From Hymenopellis radicata (lineage: Eukaryota > Basidiomycota > Agaricomycetes > Agaricales > Physalacriaceae): a stretch of DNA of 64,000 nt. The position numbers and the translations under genes were made by a program. Where the stretch lies: positions 1 to 64,000 of the forward strand of contig JADNRX010000172.1 in assembly GCA_015501595.1 (NCBI GenBank), written 5' to 3'. The notes below the pieces were generated by a model, which did not search any database, had not been told where the DNA came from, and saw nothing but the letters and a program-made list of their open reading frames with translations. Positions 1-12,533 of this stretch are shown here, piece after piece; position 1 is the first letter of the stretch, and each line of letters starts with the position of its first letter.

Positions 1-386
1 ACCAGCGAGGCCACTCCATGGCAGCGGTAGGACAATACGATCCTGCGGGCGAAAGCGAAGCTCTTCAAGTCATCCGCCCAGGTCATTTGTTGCGTGTCGG
101 GAAGGCGGGGCCTCTCTATATCCCAAAGAGTCGTCTGATCCATACTCCAAGCGCAATTGAAACGGAAACGTGGAAGATATCTAATCAAAGGGTCAAAATT
201 GGTGGGGGAAGATCAGGTGGAAATGCGAACCTTTTTGCCTTGGAAGAAAACCGGCGAGGACAACACACGCCGTTCGTCCATCGGTGTTCTGGTTCCATGA
301 CACTATTCGAGACGCGATTGTGAAGGAGCCACGAACATCGTGAAGCTATCAAGTTCGATTTCCAGGCAGCGAGAGGACGACTCAAG
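1..386 (-). repeat. Low-copy repeat, copy A, left part (upstream of the LINE insertion)
   Basis: This stretch is the reverse complement of sequence near 40.69-41.78 kb (copy B). For example CTCTTCAAGTCATCCGCCCA at 60-79 is found inverted near 41.67-41.70 kb, and the GAGAGGACGACTCAAG block at 371-386 is found inverted near 40.70 kb. The repeat runs off the left edge of the window and resumes at 8151 after the LINE. Compared with copy B it lacks about 0.7 kb around position 325. No intact gene is evident in this part. Confidence 0.8.
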
Positions 387-640
387 CAACACTCCTTGAT
401 TAGGAACCACCACCATGATCGGGGTGGTTCCGGCGTCTGGCTTCAACACAGCCCGAGGAGGTGCACCCTTTGGGTGTATAAAATGACGCCTGGGTAGCTG
501 AACATCAGAGCTACCTAGGAAGCCTACGGGCAGTCGTAATATCAGCGATTTCGAGTACCTACAACTCGCAACATCTGCCTCGGAGTAACCGAGTAGCGAC
601 TAAAAGCCGCGAGCAAGACGTAAAACATCAACGCATCATG

Positions 641-1164
641 GCAAGAGGACCAGGATAAGGAAATGGGCGACATATCTATGGTCGCGTGGTTCTCACGTGA
701 GGACCGCGTGTCGCGCAGGAGTCAGTCGGCATTTGCGGCATCCGACAGTGATGAAGCTGAATTCTTCTGTGGCCAGTCTGTGTCACCTCTATCCTCAGCG
801 AAGACGACGAGAAACGTCTAGCATCACTCTCTTCGAATGTGTTTAGCAATGGTAGCCCTACTTCTGCTCACGATGACGGTGACAACCATGGTGGGGGTCC
901 AGAGAGACTGAAAGCGCCCTGCCACCCTTTACACGACGAAAAGTATTGCCTAAGTCCTCTTTAATGAATGTATTTAGTGTATGTTACTATTACTAGACAT
1001 GTATTGAGAGTTACAAAGAGTTATATACTCAACGCTGTGAATGCGAGGTCCGCGGCCCAGGCCGCCCAGCATGCCGACTGACTTCCCTGCGCGACACGCG
1101 GTCCTCACGCGAGAACCACGCGACCATAGATATGTCGCCCATTTCCTTATCCTGGTCCTCTTGC
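641..1164. mobile_element. TIR element (MITE-like) nested in the LINE 5' region
   Basis: Positions 641-732 and 1071-1164 are near-perfect inverted repeats of about 92-94 bp, beginning GCAAGAGGACCAGGATAAGG and differing by a few bases. The element is bordered by a 6-bp direct repeat ATCATG at 635-640 and 1165-1170, which reads as a target site duplication. The 338-bp interior has no convincing coding sequence. Total length is 524 bp. A non-autonomous DNA transposon is the simplest reading; the superfamily is not assigned. Confidence 0.75.
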
Positions 1165-1239
1165 ATCATGGGCTGTCATGCCGAAGCACCCATTCCCTAA
1201 GCTCGTCGACGATGGCATCTGCAAAATGGGCGGCACCTG

Positions 1240-1262
1240 AAAAAAAAAAAAAAAAAAAAAAA
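1240..1262 (+). repeat. Internal 23-base A run in the LINE 5' region
   Basis: A run of 23 A residues lies 75 bp after the nested TIR element and about 75 bp before an ATG-initiated ORF1-like stretch at 1338. No duplication of the 16-bp LINE target site follows it, so it is not the tail of an independent insertion at that site. It could be the scar of an older retroinsertion carried in the LINE leader or a simple microsatellite. Confidence 0.6.
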
Positions 1263-1337
1263 TTCTCCCAAAACACGTGGCCATAGCACGCAATCGAGGC
1301 GGCTACGGCTGCGCCCCAAACCGGGACAAACCTTCTC

Positions 1338-2890
1338 ATGGCTCCCAACTCTCCCTCGTTCCAACCACCTGCACCAGCTGGAAATGCCGCATCCACGAAC
1401 ACGACTCCTGGAGAGCCCCCAGAAACAGGAGAGCGCCGAACGCAGAAGACGAGCCACCCCTAAAACAAAAAGGCGCGCTACACTACCCTCTACGCGGCAT
1501 ATGCTAACAAGCCGATCGTAGAGCATGACGCATAGCGCGCAGCGCGCAGCAAGGTCGCGACCCGCCAGATTCACCGGGGACAGGCCTCTCCCCGCCACCC
1601 AAGCCGACGAGCGCTTCCTTATGCTCTTCAAGGGCTCCTTGTCCCTGATCAAATCCCCCGGGCTGGGTGCGGACCTACGCGAGCTCCTGAAGAGCCAGCT
1701 CCCCAGCGCAGACTATAGCGAGATGGCGCTTCAAGTGCCCCGGCTCGAGGAGGAGTCCGTGACCCCAGGCCGCCCTCGTCCCTTGAGCGGGAAGCAATGT
1801 GGTGGTCGTCGCTGATCTGAGCTACTCTTAAATGCCTGTCACTGCTACTAGACCGATACGCTCTCTGTCTGTACCCGAACCACCGGCTGTACATTTATCC
1901 AATATAACTTGCGGTTCCCCAACACAGGCACATTTCTGCTGTAAGAATGTTAGTGAAATAAACCTCTGAGACTAGGCAGCAAATCTGGGCCATAGCTAAG
2001 CCCGTCAATCTGTCGACGGCCACCCTCCTCCACCTCCTCCTTCCTCCTTCCTCCTCCTTCTCCTCCCTTCCCAACGAGGCTGATTTACCGATGCTGTGTG
2101 GTGGCACATACAGTAGACGGGAACCTCGTTGGAGACAGAACAGCACCTGCGCTGTTCTGGAACCAGCCAAACCGGTAAGTGAGAATCCGTATCGGCAGTC
2201 CCGGTAAGTCTGGCGCTCACGCGCCAGGTAGTCTCACACTCTTTTACTAACACACACAGATTAACACCCGGTCTGCAGATGGGAAAATTCCTGCAGACCC
2301 ATACCAACCGTCTTTCCTCAGGTTCGAGCTCCACCTCCCGCGGAAGAGAGGCGGATCTCCCTGTTGATCCACCCTCTGACGATGTGGGAGGAGGAAACGG
2401 AAACAGGCTTGAGAACGCGAGTATTCCTCACGTCTCAAGAGCTGGAAACGTCCAGTTTGGCTTAAGGAGCCGGGACACGTCCCCAATCGGTAATACCAAC
2501 CGCGTCGAACACCACGACGACTCAAATGAAGAGTCAACCCAAGGGTCAATGAGCAGCAAAATAGCACCCAATAAAGAGCGAACACCGCCAAAACAGCCAC
2601 AGCGCGAGAAGATCATCCTCCGCGTCCCCCGACCGGGACACAAAGATATGGACGCACAAGCCCAGGATGCAAAAACAGACTCGAATGAGCCAACAGAGCA
2701 TGACGCACATCATGAAGACCAGCCGGACAGGTCAGAAACCCCAGACAGTGAGAAGGACAGCCCAGAACATCCGGATACCCCTCCCTCAACGCCGATGAAT
2801 CAGACGATGGATCAGACGATGAATCTGACGACGCCGCCTCATCTGACGACATTTCGGACTCGTCTGCGCCGCAACGACGAGCAACAATAA
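1338..2890 (+). pseudogene. LINE ORF1-like region, broken
   Basis: Three open stretches (about 1338-1461, 1525-1815 and 2279-2890) follow each other in different frames ahead of the endonuclease. The first is Pro/Thr-rich, the second contains a leucine-rich segment, and the third (about 203 codons) is rich in Asp, Glu, Ser and Pro with no recognisable zinc knuckle. A long C+T tract lies at about 2014-2070, and GTAAGT-type and CACACAG sites near 2175-2270 could be splice signals. In the ORF2 frame an acidic Ser/Asp stretch already reads just before 2905, so part of this may be the N-terminus of ORF2. No specific ORF1 domain is identified. Confidence 0.5.
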
Positions 2891-2904
2891 CCAGAGCCAA
2901 GAAA

Positions 2905-5900
2905 GTGGGGGGAGCACGTGTAGCCAAGAGGAACAAAGGAGATAAACACCACAGCAGAGCAGCAATCCGAGTAGCCGCCCTCAATATGAATGGCGGGGCG
3001 GTAGTAGAAGGAGACAGTGCAGCGAACAAATGGATGCACATCAATCAGATGATGAGGGACGACAAGATCGGTATCCTCGTGGTGGGAGAAGCACACCTAA
3101 ACGAGGAGAGAAGGGACAAACTAGACAAACTATTCGACAGACGTCTAGATATACACTTCTCTGAGAACGTCGGCGATGACAATGCTGTAAACTCTAAAGG
3201 GGTGGCAGTCGTGCTCAACAAGAACTATGTAAAGACGGACAATGTAAAGACGTGGAACATAATACCGGGCCAGGCGCTACTAGTCCAAACTGAATGGCAT
3301 GGAGATAAAACTGTAACTGTCCTTGGCGTATATGCGGCCAATGAATCAAATAAGGCAAATAAGAGAACATGGGATAAAATCCGAGCCTTCTTCAGGAAGA
3401 ACCCGAGCGCGCCACGGCCAGACTTTATGGCGGGCAACTTTAACATGGTCGAAGAGCCGATAGATAGGCTTCCACCTCGTGATGAGGCTCTGAAGGTAAC
3501 AAACGCCTTTGATAAACTGAAGTTAGAGCTGCAACTATACGATGGATGGAGAGAGACATACCCGGACCGAATCAACTATACATATGGCCACAAGAAGAGG
3601 AAGGAAAGACTCGGAAAGAATGGAAAACCCAAGCCAAACCCCCAGTCACGCATCGACAGGATCTACGTCACAGCCGAAATTCTGGAAAACTCACGGGAGT
3701 GGCGTATCGAGGACCCCGGGCTAGTCGATACAGACCACCTGCTCGTGTCGGCAGAGATATCGTGTGAAGAGGCACCAGCAGTCGGCAAGGGACGCTGGAC
3801 AATTCCCGAGGCCATTCTGAAAGACGAGGAATTCCTAAGTTACGTAGAAGTCGAAGGAAGCGCCGCACTGTCAAGAATGAACGCCACAGTGGGAAGCACA
3901 GACAAAACAGAAACGGTACAAGCAGTGTTTAAGGAAATGAAGGACAACATCATTAAGAAAGCCAAGTCCCGTCAAAAGAAATTAATCCCAGCGGCAATCC
4001 AAAAAATCAACCTACTAGCGAAAGAACGCGAAGAGATACTGAACGACACCCAAAGATCGGACAAAGACAAAGTGAACGAGAGCGGCATACTGGCCGAAAG
4101 GATCAGCCAAATTAGAAATGGCCTGCACACGAAACAAAGGCTTCGGGTATCGCTAAACAACAAGCTCGAAGGTGAAACGATGAGTAAGAAGTGGACTCAG
4201 CTCGGCAGACAAAGGAAGCCGCGAGACTTGATCCGAGCCCTCAGGAAACCGCGCGAGCCCCACGACGAACTGTCGGATGACGACGAACCCGTCTATGAGA
4301 AGGATTCTGAAAAACAGGCAGAAATTGGTAGGAACTACCACAACGGGGTGCAAGACGCAGACATCGACCCAGATGAAGATGTAGACGCGAGGGAGAGCGC
4401 GATCAACGAAGCTCTGGAAAGCATTATCAGCAAAGTAAGCCCCGAGGACAAAGACGAGATGGGCGAAGACATCACGGATGAGGAGATCATCGAAATCCTG
4501 AAAGTGGTGTCCAAAGGCAAAGCCCCTGGCGTCAACGGCCTGACGTACGAATTCTGGAAAGTACTGCTAAACAGAGAGACACAAGCAAAGCAAGCGAAAA
4601 TTAAGAGAGGAGAGGACCCAAACGAAGTGTTCAGCATGATTGCAGTCCTAAGAGTGCTGTACAACAATATCCTCAGACACGGGGCGGAAGCTGAGACTGA
4701 ATTCACACTCGGCTGGCTGTGCCCAATATACAAAAAGAACGACAAGACCGACATCGCGAATTACCGTCCAATCACAATACTCAATACGGACTACAAAATA
4801 TACACCAAGGTGCTAACAATGCGACTAGCAAAAGTCGCCCCAGACCTAATATACAAAAACCAGGCCGGTTTCGTACCAGGGAGAAACATATACGACCAGG
4901 TGCAGCTTGCGAGGATAGTAACAGAATATGCTGAAGCAACAGAAACTGACAGAGTCATCGTGGCACTCGACCAGGAGAAGGCCTACGACCGGATCGATCA
5001 CGGCTACCTATGGAGAGTGTTAGAAAGAAATAATGTGAACAAGGACTTCATCAATTCTGTAAAATCCCTCTATGAAGGGGCACAAACCCAGGTAATGATA
5101 AACGGGTACCTAAGCAGTCCGTTCACAGTGAGACGGGGCGTCCGACAAGGCGATCCGCTGTCATGCCTCCTCTTTGACCTGGCAATAGAGCCACTCTCAC
5201 TAGCCCTCCGGAAATCAACACTCCGCGGTTTCGACATCCCGAATCACCCTGAAATGGAGAGATTAATCGCAACTCTCTTCGCCGACGACACGACAACGTA
5301 CCTCGATAAGTCGGACAACTTCACAACACTACAGGCCATCTTAGATCGCTGGTGCCTGGCGTCGAGAGCTAAGTTCAACATCAGCAAGACAGAAGTAATC
5401 CAATCGGTAGTGAGACATATCGGGAACTAGTAGCAACAACCAGGAAGACGAACGACAGCGAGGACTCGAAGATCCCAGAAGGGATGCGCATCTCGAGAGA
5501 TGGCCAAGCAGTCAGAATCCTTGGGGCTGGATAGGAAACAAAATAAACGGCGCGGCGCCATGGACTCCGATTCTAAATAGCATCGAGCACAGCCTGGACT
5601 TCTGGGAGAAGTCACATCCAACGATGGAAGGACGTCGCCTGATCATACAAATGGTCGTTGGAGGCAAAACCCAGTACCTCACGAAGGTCCAAGGAATGCC
5701 AAAGGAAGTCGAACAGAAGCTGGAACGAAGGATCCGCAGATTCCTATGGGCGGACAAAAGCCCGCTCGTTAACTTCGACAAAATGAAACAACCTAAAAGA
5801 GAAGGCGGTAAGAACATACTCGATATTGTGGCTAGAAACGAAGCCATCACCGTGACATGGCTCCAGTCATACCTGAACATAGGAAAAGACCGTGCGCTCT

Positions 5901-7884
5901 GGGCATATTTCGCTGACGCGTTGATCGCGAAACACGCAGTGGAAGATAACGCTGGACACGAAGAATACACAAGGATGAACATCTTCCTGCAAAACTTCAG
6001 CACGAGCACAAAGAAGATACCCAGCGACCTACGCCATATGCTGAAAGCCGGAAAAGACCATGGCGTCCGACGGGAAGGGCTGGCCTTCAAAAGAGAAACA
6101 CTCCGTGATATGCCGATTTGGCTCCATCGCGAGATTGATGCTCAGACGGGCAGCACACACATAAACCAAAAAGAAAGCAAGTGCATAAGAGACTGTCACG
6201 GCATCTCGACTGTGCGTGGCGTCGAAGAGCTCGCAAACTATCTAGACACCGAAGGACACAAGGGACACATGTACTGCAATTGTACAGCGTGCCGTCAAAT
6301 GCGGTTCCGACATAACTGCCCGAACCCACATAAATGCTTCAGGAGAGCAAAGTTAATCCTGAAGAAGCTGCCTCCCAAGTGGAACCCCGCACACTGGCAA
6401 CCCATGGACCAAGAGGAAGAGGCCGAGGAGGAAGAATACGAACGAGACGCCGTGAGAGTATTTCAACGCCAATATAACTGACCCCGGGGAGTCAAAGACA
6501 CCTTCCGAATCTTCACCAACGGAGACGTATGCAACACTTTACCGAGAGCCAAGGTAACCGAGTGGGAGAAGAGCGATAATGGAATTGAAAGGCCAGAACG
6601 CGAGACGGTATACACAGACGGAGGATGCCTGAACAACGGCGACAATAATGCTAAAGCGAGCGCGGGTATCTGGTTCGGACCAGGTGATGGCAGGAATAAA
6701 GCGATCCGCCTTCCAGAAAATATCCCGCAAACAAACCAAGCAGGCGAAACGTTAGCGCCGGCAGAGGCGACACTTCTAACAGATGAGACAGTGAAGCTTG
6801 ACATCGTAAGCGATTCGCTTACCGTCATCGAAGCCGTTACGACACTTCGTCAGAAGCGCGAGGACACTGGCTATATTGGCCGTCCGGAAGCCGAATTGTC
6901 GAGAGTACTGGTAGCGCGCCTGAGGGCGAGGGACGCCGAAACCACCCTTCAATGGGTAAAAGGACACTCGGGTGTCGAAGGTAACGAAGGCGCAGATGCG
7001 CTTGCAACAAAAGGACTAGAAAAAGAAACAGCCGACGAAATCGACATGACGATTCCACCAGAGCTCAAACTCACCGGGGCTAAGCTGAGCAAGATAACGC
7101 AAGCACTAGCGTACAAGGCAATCAAACTGTCACGAAGAAGACAAAAAGCAAGACATACCGAAGACAGATAGCTAGAAGGCAAACACAGCGTATGATTGAG
7201 AAGACTCGCCAGGCGGTCGAGGATCTCACTGGACGCGCGCCGTCAACAGCAAATATCTGGAAAGCAACGGCGCACAAGGACTTCTCCAGATCCATCAGAC
7301 AATTCATGTGGGTATGTACTCACAATGCCTACAGGATAGGTGAGTTCTGGGAAGGCACGAAACTAGAACAAAGGAGCACCTGTGAACAGTGCGGGGTAAC
7401 GGAAACAATGGAGCACATCCTGCTAGAATGTCAAGCCCCAGGCCAAAAGACGGTGTGGAAAACAATCAAGGGGATTTGGAAAGGCAAAGACGTACCCTTT
7501 CCCAGGCTCACGGTCGGAGCGATAGCAGCAGCAGGCCTCCTTGAGGCGAAAGACAATGACGGCTCAAAAAGTGAAGGCAAAAGTCGCCTTCTAAGGATCC
7601 TGGTATCCGAAGGAGCCCACATGGTGTGGAAGTTAAGAAATGAGAGGGTTATCCCAGACGGCGTCAAGAAGGCCGTGTCCAAGCCCGAGATCAGGAACAG
7701 ACTGATGAAGGTGATCAACGGAAGACTAAGGACGGATCAGCAGCTCGCATCACGGAGATACGGCAAGAAGTCGATCTCCCCGAACGTCGTCTACCATACG
7801 TGGGGAGGCGTGCTCCATAACGAGCAAAATCTCCCCGACAAATGGATTGGGGAGTCCGGGGTTTTAGTGGGTAGTGCATCGTAG
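2905..7884 (+). pseudogene. LINE ORF2: APE endonuclease, reverse transcriptase, RNase H (frameshifted)
   Basis: The protein nicks target DNA and copies the element RNA at the nick. APE-like endonuclease residues appear early: LNMNGG, GEAHL, GNFNMVEE (the usual GDFN aspartate is Asn here) and TDHLLVSAE. The RT core follows with NYRPITILN, VALDQEKAYDRIDH, RRGVRQGDPLSC and the catalytic FADDT near nt 5280. The frame breaks near 5415 and 5528, each consistent with one lost base; it is open again from 5624. A TGA at 6479-6481 interrupts the same frame before the RNase H, whose acidic residues sit in YTDGG, ETLAPAEATL, VSDS and EGADALA (about 6610-7010). Another shift near 7130-7160 precedes a C-terminal CEQCG...HILLEC zinc-like motif at about 7381-7432. 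Domain calls are firm; activity is unlikely as read. Confidence 0.9.
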
Positions 7885-8122
7885 GGTTTTGGGTTATCAG
7901 TGTATGTTTTATGTTTAGGTTCTATGTTTCTATGTTCTTTCTTGGGTTGGTTACGATGCACAGCCCCACACGGAGTGCGTAATGCATTTCCTCGGGGTGA
8001 TAAAACGTTGCGGGGTTGCGAGGTCCTCGAACAGACACGCGGGTTCATAGACGGCGGGAAATAGTGTATATTATGCTCTATACGTTGTCTTAGACCACAT
8101 TTCTAATGTAACTGCGTCCACC

Positions 8123-8150
<28 letters not shown>

Positions 8151-8153
<3 letters not shown>

Positions 8154-9060
8154 AGGACGACTCAAGCTCACTCACTCTAGGACCTTGATGACAGCGGGCG
8201 ATAATCTGCATCAAAGCGCGTCAAAACTGAGCCTCAAATCGAAGAACATAACGCACTTTCAAGTCTGCTTGGCGAGGATACCCACGCCTTCTGAATCGTG
8301 CCTCGCGATTCCAGAAGTCAAAAATTTAGATTCCGTCGATATTGTGGGTCGAATGTGTCTTTTTTTTGAACTTGAAGTCGAGGGGAGGATGTACTTGGAT
8401 GGTGGACGCGGCGGGGTCAATGCCGGCGAGTATCCCGCGATACCGCACGTCAGAGTGCGAGATTAGGGAGATGGGTTTTCTGGGGAGAGTGTGTTATTAG
8501 TCGGGGAATGTGAAAGGTCGGTATGGGAAGGACGCGAGCAAACGAGACTCCACGGCGGTTCCCTCTACTACGCAAAACCAGTTCTAAACTCAAAGACAGA
8601 AACTCACCCAATAAAACTAATTCTTTCTTTCTGTCTGTCCAATACACGTTGCCAGTTAAAATCCTTCCTATTCGCCTCTTCTTCACATCACTGCGCACGG
8701 TCCTGGTTTCAATACGAGTAGTGTCGAATAAAAGCGAGCAAATGCCTGCAGTCCGTGCTAGTCAATGCAAGAGTCCAACGTACGCGTGCCAGTCTCCAAG
8801 TCAATTCAAACTCCGCCACGACGTACCTGGCACAGCCACATCTTCCAACTTCTTGCGTCGTTGGATAGCTCTCCCTCACCGGCACCACCTACCTATATAT
8901 TTTAATGATGGTCCACCTTGATGCTCATATCTATTTCAACGATAAATACACATGCCCGCGGGACGCCACACAGTCACATCTTTCGGTAATACGGCGCTAT
9001 AGCCAAGTCGTTACGGCGACACTGCAGATTAGAATGACAAAGGCCTATCGGCGTCATCTG
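8151..9060 (-). repeat. Low-copy repeat, copy A, right part, with LSM14/Scd6-like exon
   Basis: Continuation of copy A after the LINE. It matches copy B (about 39.81-40.70 kb, inverted) and copy C (62.26-63.39 kb, same orientation), including a shared sequence encoding KPISLISHSDVRYRGILAGI on the minus strand at about 8385-8479. That peptide is typical of the N-terminal LSm domain of LSM14/Scd6 proteins. The matching first exon at about 8608-8622 has lost its ATG in this copy. The promoter-like flank is also shared among copies. No downstream LSM14 exons are present, so this is a fragment. Confidence 0.75.
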
Positions 9061-9751
9061 TTCAGGAATTCTAGCGCAGGTTCAAATTTCAAATCCTGCT
9101 GGCGTCGCTGAATAGTAGGTTGTAGATGGTTTTTTTAGAAGTCGCGTCTTCCACAGGTTGCGACCCGCGAGGTATAATATTAATGATGGCACCACACTCC
9201 GTAACCTCTGACACTAGTACTAATATCAATAAAGTGCTATTATTCACCTCCCCATCACTTGTACCTGTAAAATAACTAGAATAACAAAAGCCAATAACAA
9301 AGCAAACATCAGGAAAATGGTCCCTCGGTTATATGTCAGGAATAGCTGCAGAATAGGACATATCTTGCTATTCCGTAGGTATTAACACGATTAACCGGAA
9401 TAGACAAGATTTGTACAAATGCAAGCGGTCTCCTACGTACTTGGTACTGATTACTTCCGATATGCACAATCTCCCATACAAACCTGCCGCGTACTTTCAT
9501 ACAAATAGCGTCACATTGAACAGTCTTTATCACGGCATTACGAGGAGTTTCTCGGTTCATTTTCACACAACAAATGAGAGGATGATAGTGCCACACGGCG
9601 TGATATTCAACAGGTAAGAAAGAGTATGCTACGTGTACGACTACGGTACTAGCTTCGAAGAGTAGATAGGAGGGCAGGGCGCGAAGCTGAATGAATGGAA
9701 AGGAACAAACGCGCATCATGATGTTTGATGAGCACCATATGATGCTTCTAC

Positions 9752-12533
9752 TCATCGCCGATTGCGTCCCAGCTGTGTAGCGGCGATGATCTCAGCATTG
9801 GACAGCCCATGAGTTGCGATAGGTTGAGCCCGCTGCAGAAATGTCAGAGCAAGATCAATGAAGAACGGGATACACACGTTGCTGCCTGGAACAGGTTATG
9901 CATCAGATTATGTAGTAAACCGGCTTGCGTTCCTTTAAAGCGTCGAGCATGGCCATGTGGCTCTTGAAAGCGCCCTCCACGTTGTTTCCGGAGAACTGAT
10001 CCTTGGAGTTACGCGACCATTCCATCAGGACCGCGTGGATCTAGATGATATCAGCGAAGTGAAAGAAAACTTGTATCAGACTCACAGCAGTAACGACGAG
10101 ACCAAGCATCAAGGCGGGCACTTCACGTTCAAGTGCACGGGACCATCAGCAATGGAAGAGGTCATATTCCGGCGAACTTATTGAGAGGCGAGGTGGAACT
10201 CTTGGCGAGGGTAGCATTTACCATCCTCTGAACAACTTCGTGCTGATATGGTTTCCCGAGGTCCGGAGCACCCTAGTACATCAATTAGACTCGATTCAGG
10301 CAGACGAGGACAACATACCGTGGTGGAGTTGGCTCCGCAATGGTATGACAGGTCATCAAGCATTGCACGCGCACGCGCACGGCCAGCATCAGTCTTCTCG
10401 AGATTCAGTACACTGGGTACAATCGTATCACCTGCCAGCTTGAATGTAGTACGGTACGTGATTAAACGTTGGACGATCTGAAAGCGAAATTGATGAGCGG
10501 TTCTCGAAGATGAATGAAATACACACGTAATTAATCAAAGGAGTGGTGTACTCCTCATCGTCTTGGACTCTAGCGAGCACATCAGTCGAACGAGTGTTGA
10601 GGTTATGTTCGGTGGCGGTAACGATGAGGGCTTCCATGGCCATAATCTCGAGACCACCGGCAGAAAAAGGTTGCGGCACAAAGCCAACGACACGACCGAG
10701 GAAGAGCAGGAGTGAATACTCGATGGAACCACCCATCCATCGCCCGATGTGTTTCGACTGGTTCTTTTTCCCCATAACGAGACGACCCCCGACTTTGTTG
10801 ACAACGATATGAGTGCGTGGCATCCAAACCGTGTCAGAAGAGGAACGGGATGCAACCGGGTCCTCATCGGCGGCCATCCAAGTGACAAGGGCGTCCTGGT
10901 TATTGACCGTCTGGGGTTCAGCCTCGACGCGGGTCATTCGCGTGACAGTGTTGTCCTTGGTAGGACCGTCTTCGGCTACGACCTGCTTTGCACGACTGGA
11001 TTCTTTTCGATAGACTTTGCCGGGTGGATCGTTGGCAGGGAATTCAGCATACTGCGTTGAAGGAAGTTAGCACACCAATGACAAAATGGAATGTCAACAT
11101 GTACCTCTCGTTGAAGGATCTTGGAATTGCCCAACTTGGGCACCTTGCGACGTGGACGCGGCACAGCAGCCTGCTTGTCGTCCCACTCCGTCTCTACCAA
11201 GTCGTCGGCCGTCGCAATCTCCTTGCGGCGCTGAGCAGCCTACAGCCATAGTATTGAGAAATAAGAATAATGGACAGTAAAGACGCACCTGAATAGCGGC
11301 CACCATTTCCGGCGTCAAATCATCGCCATCCAAGTCAAAGCCGTGCTCGACGCCATGATCAACGAAGATTTGAAGGAGCTGTGCCGCCTCGAGGTCGTTG
11401 TCCGATTGAGACGCGTGTTGTCCGTTGTCATAATCATCATCGTCGTCGTCCTCGATGTTGGCAGCGCCCGTGAGATTGACGGAGCTCATACTGGACGCCT
11501 TGGAACGCCAGTCGCGGAAGGTCCCAACATTGCGGTTGAGCTCCTCCTCGTCGTCGCTGTAGACTGTTGAGGTGATCGATATTAGTCAGCAACCCCGCGT
11601 CTTCCCCACAACCACCACGTACCAATGGACATGCGACTAGACTTGCGGCTAACCGCCTTTTCAACGACAACCGCGCCCTCAAGAAACTGTTAGCTTCGAG
11701 ACGCGTCACGTATACGTGGATTTCTTACCTCGTTGAAGAGGTCTTGGGCCTCTACAGCGGCGGCGCGCTCCTTCTGACCAAGAGTATGCGCCTCAGGCAG
11801 ATCGTCGTCGTCGCTGTCGTCGATGACAGGCATGGTGGTCGGCTCCTCTTCACTGCCTCCAGAGTCCTGGTCCTTGGCAGCCTGTCTAGCAGCTGTCTTC
11901 ATAGCGGCAACCTTGGCTTTAAGTTCCTTGACAAGAGCTGATTCTTCTGCGACGCGACGGTAAGTCCAACGTCTAGCATGCAATAAAATAAATCTAACCT
12001 TCAACTTGGGTAGGCTTAGGGTCAGCCTCTTCTGGACCATCCATTGATGGTGCTTTATACCCGTCGTCTATACAGGTTAGTCAAGCTATGGTAGATAAAT
12101 ACTATACTGACTCTTTTTAGCGACTTCCTGGACAGTCTTGGCCTTCTTTCGACCAAATGACAGTCGCTCTAGGATGGTCGACGACTTTGGGCCTTTCGCC
12201 GGTACTGAAACGCGTTGTCAGTATTTCCGCCACACTTGAAAAGAATTACTAACCTTCATTCGCAGAAATGCTCTGCGATTTTGTCGACGACCGAGAGGCC
12301 TTCCGCTTGAGGTCAGACGCACTCACCGACGTGGCTGACTGGGGTACAAGCGGTGCCCAGGCCGTAGAGGCATTCGTCTTGGCCTGACGGGATGCTGCGA
12401 ACTGGTCAGCCTCGGAGTTGAAAGTTTGAAGAAAATACACACGACGAGCACCCTCTGCAGCCTTGTCGCCTCTATCGACGACGGTTTTCTTTGCACTGGT
12501 GGCAGCGAGGATTGCTTTAAAGCCTTTGACCAT
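9752..12533 (-). CDS. Plavaka partner gene, DUF6532-like protein, frame disrupted near the 3' end
   Basis: Spliced minus-strand gene starting MVKGFKAILAATSAKK at 12533. Reading through about nine short introns gives: a Ser/Lys-rich N-terminus; a segment with an EESALVKELKAKVAAMK helix; strongly acidic stretches (DDSDDDDLPEA, IEDDDDDYDN); a conserved-looking globular part (GRWMGGSIEYSLLLFLGRVV, then INYIVQRLITYRTTFK); a PYQHEVVQRMVN motif; and a final exon with IHAVLMEWSRN. The last parts resemble the DUF6532 domain found in agaricomycete genomes; this is moderate-confidence recognition from memory. Around 10150 and again near 9910 the frame needs a one-base shift. It lies inside the transposon TIRs and diverges from the transposase, so a TNPA-like DNA-binding accessory role is plausible but inferred. 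Confidence 0.6.

Larger units (their letters stand above)
387..8150 (+). mobile_element. LINE-type non-LTR retrotransposon, full length but frameshifted
   Basis: The element encodes, in order, a disordered acidic/ORF1-like region, an APE-type endonuclease, a reverse transcriptase, an RNase H and a C-terminal CCHC-like zinc motif, and it ends in 28 A residues at 8123-8150. It is flanked by a 16-bp target site duplication, GAGAGGACGACTCAAG, at 371-386 and 8151-8166. The copy of the host repeat near 40.7 kb shows the unoccupied site, so both borders are fixed. The order APE-RT-RNase H fits the I/Tad group of fungal LINEs; that placement is inference. About 0.53 kb of its length is a later TIR element at 641-1164. 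The 3' UTR is about 240 nt. Several frameshifts make it non-autonomous as read. Confidence 0.92.

Noticed and set aside
1240..1262. A run as the 3' end of a separate LINE or SINE insertion
   Set aside because: No copy of the 16-bp target duplication follows it, and the outer duplication spans the whole 387-8150 segment.
10428..10937. Stand-alone gene on the minus strand with GRWMGGSIEYSLLLFLGRVV
   Set aside because: It is an internal exon of the partner gene; flanking GT..AG introns join it to exons on both sides.
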